In this document: in pieces, positions 22,852 to 30,331 of the stretch
Numbering within the stretch: position 1 is the first letter of the stretch
Layout of the letters: each line of letters starts with the position of its first letter
NCBI GenBank assembly: GCA_030141585.1
Contig: JAQIFP010000044.1
Coordinates: forward strand, 15,496-45,826
DNA from: Ophryocystis elektroscirrha
Lineage: Eukaryota > Apicomplexa > Conoidasida > Neogregarinorida > Ophryocystidae
Reading direction: 5' to 3'
DNA: 30,331 bases
The notes under the pieces: generated by a model
The model's database searches: none
What the model was told of the DNA's origin: nothing
The model's input: only the letters and a program-made list of their open reading frames with translations
Made by a program: the position numbers and the translations under genes

Positions 22852-24647
22852 ATGCAGAGAAAGTCTCGAATAGTAAAGAGATTTAATTCTGCTCAAAATT
22901 ATACAAATCTTTCTAGTTTCCAAAAAAATATACTGTAAGGGTCTTTATATAAACAAAACCTTTAATATTAGTAATGTGAACAATAAGAAACAAAAGGATC
23001 GTATATATAGTTCGCAAAAATTACTTGTAAACTATAAACAAAAATTTACTATAAATCCAAATATATACAATGAGCTTAATTCTTTTCAAGTAAATACAGA
23101 TACGTTCTCAGCTAGTTTCGTAAGTAGCCAAATATATTCTATTTACTGTTATTAGAGTATATTAAAAACTGCTATTAATACGTTAAGCAATATATTCCGT
23201 CCTACGGTTTTATGGTTAATAAGTGCTTTAGTATCTCGCTATGCAGCGCAATCTGAGTATTCAAGGTTTCTTAAGGCGAATACACTCTCTTACTCAATAG
23301 ACCTAAGTCTAGTAATATTAACTCCAGTAAGTGCAACTTTTAGACCATTTTTGCCCATATATTAGTTTATTTATTTTCTGTATACTGTGGTCAAATTTTA
23401 TTTCCATAAAAAAGTATATCTACAATGCCAAGTACTTAACGCGACATCTCCTTACTATTTTAAAAAAATTAATTGGCTCGATGTACGCGTAGGACAAATT
23501 TTGTGCTTACATTCTTCTGACGTTGTTCTCGCAGATGTTGTTATTTTGTCTGCTAGCGATCGTCAGGTATACGTCGACATGTCCATGGTTGAAGGAACTC
23601 CTCAAATGTTGATTCGCCTTCCTATTAAAGAAACTCAAGATCGAACTTCTGCTAAAAGCCTTGGAGCTTTAAAAGGAACTGTTGAATGTCGTAGGTCTGT
23701 TATAGATGATGATTTTGAGGGAGAATTATTTATTTCTTTGTATCCCCGCCCAGCAAAGTTCACAAAAAATAATTCTATCCCTTTTGGTAAAAATTATAAT
23801 TATAAATAAATTCATAAAAATATATTAATGTATATTCATTGTTATTCTAATTCGAACATCTTATACACATCAAACTAATTTTATAAACAACACTCATATG
23901 ATAATCTATATCTTATAATTTTTTTTTTAAAAAATAAAAATATAAATATATATATATTTATATATATATATTATATATATATATATATAATATTATATTA
24001 AAGAATATATTTATAAATATTTATTGTAATGTATTTTTGTTATGGATATTAAATATACTATTAAATTTATAATTATTATAACTTTCATAATTATGTAGGT
24101 TCTAAAATAGGAGATACAAATGTAGTGTATGTATTTGTAACTCATACTGGGAACAATCGTCATCCATACAATCAACTGAATCGTGTCGTATCTGAAGATT
24201 CAAACCAAATGAATGATTTTGGAATCAATACTTACGTTCATATTTTTTCCTTAACATTCTTACTATGTTTCATGATAGCAATTACCGAGACACAACGATG
24301 TAGCGTCATTGACAAATATCCCACGCAGTATAAATGTATAAAACTCTTCAAATGTCCTTCTTTTCTTAACGGCCTTTTCGAAATAATAGCTGTTATTGCT
24401 GCTGTGGAGTTTTACTCGTGGTATTGGCTGTACTCTATTATTATAATTATCCTCAATTATATTATTGGTACTAATATATATACATATTTAATATTGACAC
24501 TTAATTTTTAAGCATATATATATATATATATATATATTAATTTATATATGGTTATTTATAAATTTATTTGTTAAATATTAATATAAATACTAATAACAAT
24601 ATATTTCATATTAAAAAAAAAAAAAAATATAATTATATTTATTTGTG

Positions 24648-24684
<37 letters not shown>

Positions 24685-25351
24685 TATTATGGATATAAAA
24701 AAAAATATGTGGTCATAATTTATTTTTAGCTAAAGACTCCCTTATATCGCCATTTAAAATAGATGAACTACGACATATAATATCATTTACCCGAAAACTT
24801 GCAATGCTTGGAAAAATAGATCTTATAATAACTGACAAAACGGGAACCTTAACATCTAATGAATTGACTTTGGAATCAATAGCTGTTGGGAATACAATAT
24901 ATTCTTCCGATAAAAGTTTGTCCTCTTTGAAGTCTTCAGGATCTAGCTCGAAAACTTCAAATAATAAATCTTTATTTTCGAGTTTAAGTGCAAACGAATT
25001 TTTAAGAAGTCTAACGATATACAACAATTCTTACAGTCAAGCTTCTGTGGACGAAAGCTTGAATATCAGTAAAGATTTCAGCGTATATCAGCTTGAAAAA
25101 GAAAAGTCATTTGGTTTAACAAATAGAAACCTTAAAATCGAGAATATTCCTTCCTGTGACTATCAAACACTCTTTAAATTAAATTATGAGACTACCGAAC
25201 TTGAGTCCACATCTTCTCGATTTCCGTATCCTATTGTGGATATTCCAGTTACACCTAGTCCTCAAATTCAAAGCCAAATAGATGAACAGGACATTATCAC
25301 AAATGTAATATTAATTTATATTACTAGAAATATACGCTTATATAGTATCAA

Positions 25352-25382
<31 letters not shown>

Positions 25383-28300
25383 TAATACGTTATAGCTAAA
25401 ACAAATATATATATATATATATACATTAATAATATATTCTGTATTCAGATGTATTACTCGAAGAACTCACTCGATGATGGTAATCAATTAATAAAACTAT
25501 TAAGTGCCAGAAAAGTTCAAGTTTACAACATCAAACTTCGATAAGCTTAAAGAAAACTTGCTCAATGAGGAAGGTCAAAATAAAAAGCTTCATAATTTTT
25601 TCTTAGTAAGAGAACATACATAGGACAAATAAATATTTATAAACATAAATAACTCTAATAAGACGATATTTATATATAAATTTATCTATATAGTATGATA
25701 TTGATAATGATATTAATAGTAATAATAATAATAATATTAATAAAAGTATATATAACTATATATATGTATATATGTTTTTATTATTGTAAATATTATATAT
25801 ATATATATAATATTTACTGATCCATACGGTAAAACATGATTTTGCCGATATAGGACATAATGGTAGTGTTACAAACTCTTCATTGATTATGTAACGTTAT
25901 ATATAATTTTCCGTATATTAAATTACAAAAATTTCAACACTTGTAGGCTTTAGCGCTATGTCAAACCGCTAAAGTTAAGAGGAAGAGTGAAGCTTGTGAT
26001 TTTCCTTTACAATCAAAACAAAAAAATAACCGAGACAAGTTTCGCAGAGATAACACAATGACGATTATGAATATGGATGAAAGACGTCATCACTCAGGTA
26101 TGATATACGAATCTTTACTTATTATGTTCAAGTTATCGAAAATAGAGATTTTATACGTATATTGCCAATTATTATTTTAATACTCAATTGATTTAACATG
26201 CATATGCTAATCTTCAATAAAAGGTTATACTAATATATCGACGGTCCAATATTAGGAGACACATATGCCTGTTTATTGCTGATTGTACTGTGTATATCCA
26301 CTAAAAACATTAACACATATATTCAAACATGTACAATAGACATGTAAATATATATGAATATACACGTATATACACGTGTATACACATATCTACACACATA
26401 TATACATATATACACATATATAGACACATACATACACATATATAGACACATACATACACATATATATATATTCATATATATACATATATCTACACATATA
26501 CATATATATACAAATATATACATACACATATATATATATATACACATATATATACATATATATACACATATATAGACCCATAGATACACGCATATATATA
26601 CACATATATATACACATATATATACACATATATATACACATATATATACACATATATATACACATATATATACACATATATAAATACATATATATACACA
26701 TATATATACACATATATATACACATTTATACACATGTATATACAAATATATATATTTTTTTTTTAAAGTTTCTTTACATTCAGAAATTGATATATAGAAT
26801 ATTGCTTCTAGATTGATTATTGAAAAAATTGTTATGTAATTTAGATTACGTTATGATGAATAATTCAAAGAATCTTGATTTAAGAAGATTTAGCACACAA
26901 GCAAACTTGAATTTTTTATCGAACCAATACAAATTCGGCAACATCAAATTTGAGACAAAAAATAGTCCAAATATGGAGGACTACAAATCTTTTGAAGATT
27001 GTAAAGATTTAAGCGAGATAGAATATTATGGAAAGTCTAAAGATGAGATATGCTTTTTAAATTTTTCTGCTTCTTTTGGTTATGTATACGTAAGAGGAAG
27101 CGAAACGGAATTGAGATTAATGGTAACTCGATTTTTGAGTATTCATGGTATACAGGTTCAAAAAAAATTGAGGATATTTAAGATTATTGGAATCAACAAA
27201 TTTACTCCAGAAAGAGAAAGAATGTCTATAATTTTATACGACGTTTCTGAAGACAAGTTTGTCTTATTTTGTAAAGTAATATCTGATAAATACTGCATAT
27301 GTCAGTTACTAAAGTAACTTAATTTAGCACGACTATGAACTTGTACATATATATGTATATATAAATTTGAAGATATGCATTTGAACTTATATAACACATT
27401 ATATTCATATATATATATATCTATGTATTTGTGTATTTAAGCATATTAACAATTTTGCAACTACATATTTATACATATATTTATATAGGTATATATATAC
27501 ATATATATAAATATATACAGGTGCATATTTTGTTCTAGGTATCATTATGGATATATAAACAGATATACACATGTATATAAATATATATATACACATATTG
27601 TTATACACATAACCTTATATCCACAAATACACATATACACAAACATACACATATATATACGTATATATATTCATGTATATATAGTTACAAATTTATATAA
27701 ATATTATTATATATACTTGAACATATATAATGAGTTATATGGCACATATATACATACGAATTTACAATTCAACATATAACATAATTAACATTTATTTTTA
27801 AACAACATATATATACATATATATAAATTAAAAAAATTATTTTTAGTTTATATATATATATATATATATATTTATATTCACATGGATATATATATTTGAA
27901 GACATTTATGATTATCAACAAATATAACATTGCGTGTATAACTAATTTACTAATTAATATATTCTTGCAAAAATATAATTGTATATATATATATATATAT
28001 ATATATACAATATATATTATTTATTTTAGGGTTCCTGCGAACAAATGGCAAAAAAACTAATAACTAAGCGTTCAGCAAACAAAGCTATTCAGCTTTCTGA
28101 TTCATTCACGTGTCAAGGACTTCGTTCATTTGTGTTTGGAATGCGTGAAGTAGAATTGGAAGATGTTCAAAATTATTTGAAGGTGTACTCAGAAGCGAAA
28201 ATAGATGCATATTCTCCTCAAACATTTTTTGATGACGCAGCGGATCTAGTAGAGAAGAATTTAATTTTTTTGGGTGTCTCAGGAAGTTGTAGTATAATAA

Positions 28301-28902
28301 TGCCTAACTTGACCCAAACCGTCTCTTATTTTATGGATGCAGGAGTTCGATTTTGTATATGTTCAGGAGACTCTCACACTCTATGTCTCCATATAGCTTA
28401 TCAAGCTAAAATGATAAACAGCCAATCACGTGTAATATATGCTTGTTTGGACTTTGACTCGGAAACATTAGAGTCTAAAGCCAAACGCTATTATGAGAAC
28501 TTTAAATGCTTCGATTCAAGCACAAGAAAGAAAGTTTCCATATGTTTGGTGATAGACGGAAATACAATAGAAATATTCCTTACGAATCCTTCAATTAGAA
28601 GCTTGTATTTAACGATGTTATTAAGCGCTGATCTAGTAATTGCTGGACATGCTAAGTGCAACCATAAAGCAATGCTTGTTCGGGTCATTAAAGCTCATGT
28701 CAAACCTTCACCGGTAAGCTTCATATAAAGATAAAAATATAAATTTACTTATATCTGCAAAAAATATTGTTTATTTACGGTATTTTTGTGATTTGTTTAC
28801 ACTGAGTATTTATTTTTATATACGGTACATACATCTTTTTAATTATTGCTTATATATATATATATATATAATAGTAATAATATTCATCAATATTATATAT
28901 AA

Positions 28903-28941
<39 letters not shown>

Positions 28942-30231
28942 CTAATATAATAATTATAGAGTTATATACGTATATACGTGTGTGTTTTTCACAAAGATAA
29001 TTACGCCTTACAAACTTTCATAGATTGTATTAGCTCTGGGTAACGGATTCAATGATTTGGCTATGTTTGAGGCTGCTGATGTCTCTGTGGCATTCAATCA
29101 ACAAGAAGTCACACAGGATTTATATTTACCAGCAAAATTTGGAGTCTCTTCGTTTCTAGGTTTACAGAGACTGCTTGTTATTTATGGACGACACATTAAT
29201 TTAGCTTTATGGTAAATAATATATATACATAAATATATATATATATATTATAAATATAGATAATATGTATATTATATTTTTTTTATTATTTATATTATTT
29301 ATATAATTATATAACTATTGTTTATATCATTTATATAACTAATAGTTATTATTTTCATTTTATATATATATATTACAAACTTATATATTGATGAGTATAC
29401 ATAAAGGTTATACTTCTATACAATAAAAATATATATGTATATATTTAGCTTGTGGCGTACATTATGCATTAATGTTATTTATATTCAATAATTAAGTACT
29501 TAACTTTCTTTTTTTTAGTTCATTTGTACAAACAGCTATATTTTGCTCGGTCTTTTCTTTAACAATGATCTTAATGTTTCGAGAAATGAACAAATCTTAC
29601 GGCGGTGTGTTAGTACAATCGTATCTGCTGTGGTTGATGAGGCTAATTTTTTATATGGCACCGTATACACTATCGATTATAGTAGACCGTAAAATATCAG
29701 ACGACATAGTGAAAAATGTGCCTTACTTTTATTTAACGGTAAGTAATTTGATATATTGAAAATGATGGTACGAAGAGTCGCAGACTAAGAAAAAACCGTG
29801 ACATATTAACAATAATAACCGTAATGGAATCATTTACATTGGCTCTACTGACATTCTCTATTTCCTTGGCTTTTAAACCTGTTATGATGTCATTAGAAGT
29901 CTCCATGCAAAGTTATAGCGTCCTCATAATGAATAACATAGGATTCCTAGTGATACTTTTACGCCAGGTGCTTGAGCAAAATACCTTTTCCATATTTACA
30001 GTAGTACAGTATTTTATACTGTCTGTATATAATATATACATCTTTTTAAAATACTTCAAACCCTTTAATAAAGAGAAATTTGTCGAAATTATACACAAGC
30101 AGCACAATGTCAAATTTATCGACCGTGATACTATTTACAACCCTATATTTATAATATTTATCTACTTATTCGTTTTAGCTGTTACGGGCATTCTTCATTT
30201 TTCAATATTCCGATATATCAAAATAAAGTAA
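22852..30231 (+). CDS. P4-ATPase-like protein, probable N-terminal half of an alveolate guanylate cyclase
   Basis: Exons: 22852-22934, 22972-23119, 23156-23326, 23366-23786, 24099-24467, 24730-25304, 25449-25479, 25505-25605, 25947-26097, 26845-27275, 28030-28713, 29024-29211, 29519-29738, 29776-30227 or to TAA at 30231 (1342 aa if it ends there). The P4-flippase order is complete: N-terminal membrane segments, WLDVRVG actuator, DKTGTLT (Asp433), FFLALALCQT, CKG nucleotide-binding site, GLRS, P-domain [16 protein letters not shown], then C-terminal membrane segments. Several catalytic motifs are altered: DGET reads EGTP (about 210), TGDK reads SGDS (about 939), the DKLQ motif is lost, and the hinge GDGxxD reads GNGFND (about 1061). 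Alveolate guanylate cyclases carry such degenerate P4 domains, so cyclase domains are expected downstream of the GTAAGC donor at 30228. A plain but inactive flippase is the alternative. Confidence 0.8.
24651..24681. repeat. (TA)n microsatellite in an intron of the P4-ATPase-like gene
   Basis: About 15 uninterrupted TA units lie in the intron 24468-24729. Similar TA tracts occur in its other long introns, for example around 27981-28005 and 28908-28938, and in the lyase intron near 22357-22380. Confidence 0.85.
25351..25383. repeat. (ATT)n microsatellite
   Basis: About ten ATT units lie near the start of intron 25305-25448. Translated in the frame running on from the exon they give a poly-leucine tail that is not part of the protein, since a splice donor lies upstream at 25305. 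Confidence 0.85.
26582..26731. repeat. 12-bp minisatellite (CACATATATATA)n
   Basis: About eleven copies, broken once near 26681, form the 3' part of a longer CA/TA-rich tract from about 26340. That tract includes a two-copy 22-bp repeat near 26413-26458. All of it lies in the 747-nt intron 26098-26844. Because the unit is a multiple of three and lacks stops in several frames, it creates long spurious open frames on both strands. Confidence 0.9.
27276..28029 (+). other. Longest intron of the P4-ATPase-like gene (754 nt)
   Basis: The donor follows the codons for FCK and the acceptor precedes GSCEQ, recreating the CKG(S/A) nucleotide-binding motif at the junction, which confirms both sites. The interior is interrupted ACATATATA and TA repeat sequence with no supportable exon. 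Confidence 0.8.
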
Positions 30232-30331
30232 GCTTATTTATTTATTAATTAAGTTAACTCAATTCATTAATTTTTTAATACATAATCAAATTTATTAATA
30301 CACAATATATATAAAAAATTTAAAAAAAAAA
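30232..30331 (+). other. AT-rich window end: intron or 3' UTR
   Basis: This follows the overlapping splice donor/stop (AAAGTAAGC) of the P4-ATPase-like gene. No coding signal is visible. It is probably the start of an intron, less likely a 3' UTR. Confidence 0.5.

Noticed and set aside
24713..25027. 104-codon minus-strand open frame
   Set aside because: Antisense shadow of the DKTGTLT exon of the P4-ATPase-like gene.
26323..26745. Long open frames on both strands encoding Tyr/Ile/Val/Cys repeats
   Set aside because: They are translations of a CA/TA minisatellite within an intron; no start context and no protein-like composition.

Overview
The window is eukaryotic nuclear DNA: very AT-rich, dense in GT-AG introns, read with the standard code (TAA and TAG end genes, TGA never occurs inside the assembled frames), with a Pol III-type tRNA gene. 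The gene set suggests an alveolate, most likely an apicomplexan or close relative. It includes a kelch-repeat PP1-like phosphatase (PPKL, known from plants and alveolates) and a P4-ATPase-like protein with degenerate motifs, like the ATPase half of alveolate guanylate cyclases. I cannot name the species.

Layout: 1-1085 is mostly AT-rich spacer with one possible last exon of a minus-strand gene. 1086-12815 (+) is an 18-exon phosphatidylinositol 4-kinase III alpha (about 2925 aa). 13031-14018 (+) is a 4-exon triosephosphate isomerase, preceded by an in-frame hydrophobic leader at 12908-13006. 18766-14049 (-) is a 16-exon PPKL phosphatase (854 aa) that converges on the isomerase with 30 bp between stop codons. 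20794-18846 (-) is a 6-exon unknown gene (409 aa). After a 339-bp divergent spacer, 21134-22558 (+) is a 2-exon cystathionine gamma-lyase. 22621-22693 (+) is tRNA-Arg(CCT). 22852 to at least 30227 (+) is a 14-exon P4-ATPase-like gene that probably continues past the window end.

I spliced every gene by hand. In each, phase closes across all junctions and the joined protein matches its family through the splice sites. The 54 inferred introns fall into two classes: 25 of 23-39 nt, and 29 of 57-754 nt, with none of 40-56 nt. The short ones cut through catalytic cores and make genes look like disconnected ORFs. The long ones hold AT microsatellites and minisatellites. Intergenic spacers are short (30-340 bp).

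Functionally, PI4K (phosphoinositide supply), PPKL (phosphatase signalling) and a probable cGMP-pathway P4-ATPase/cyclase are signalling genes. Triosephosphate isomerase and cystathionine gamma-lyase are metabolic. No operon-like logic links them.
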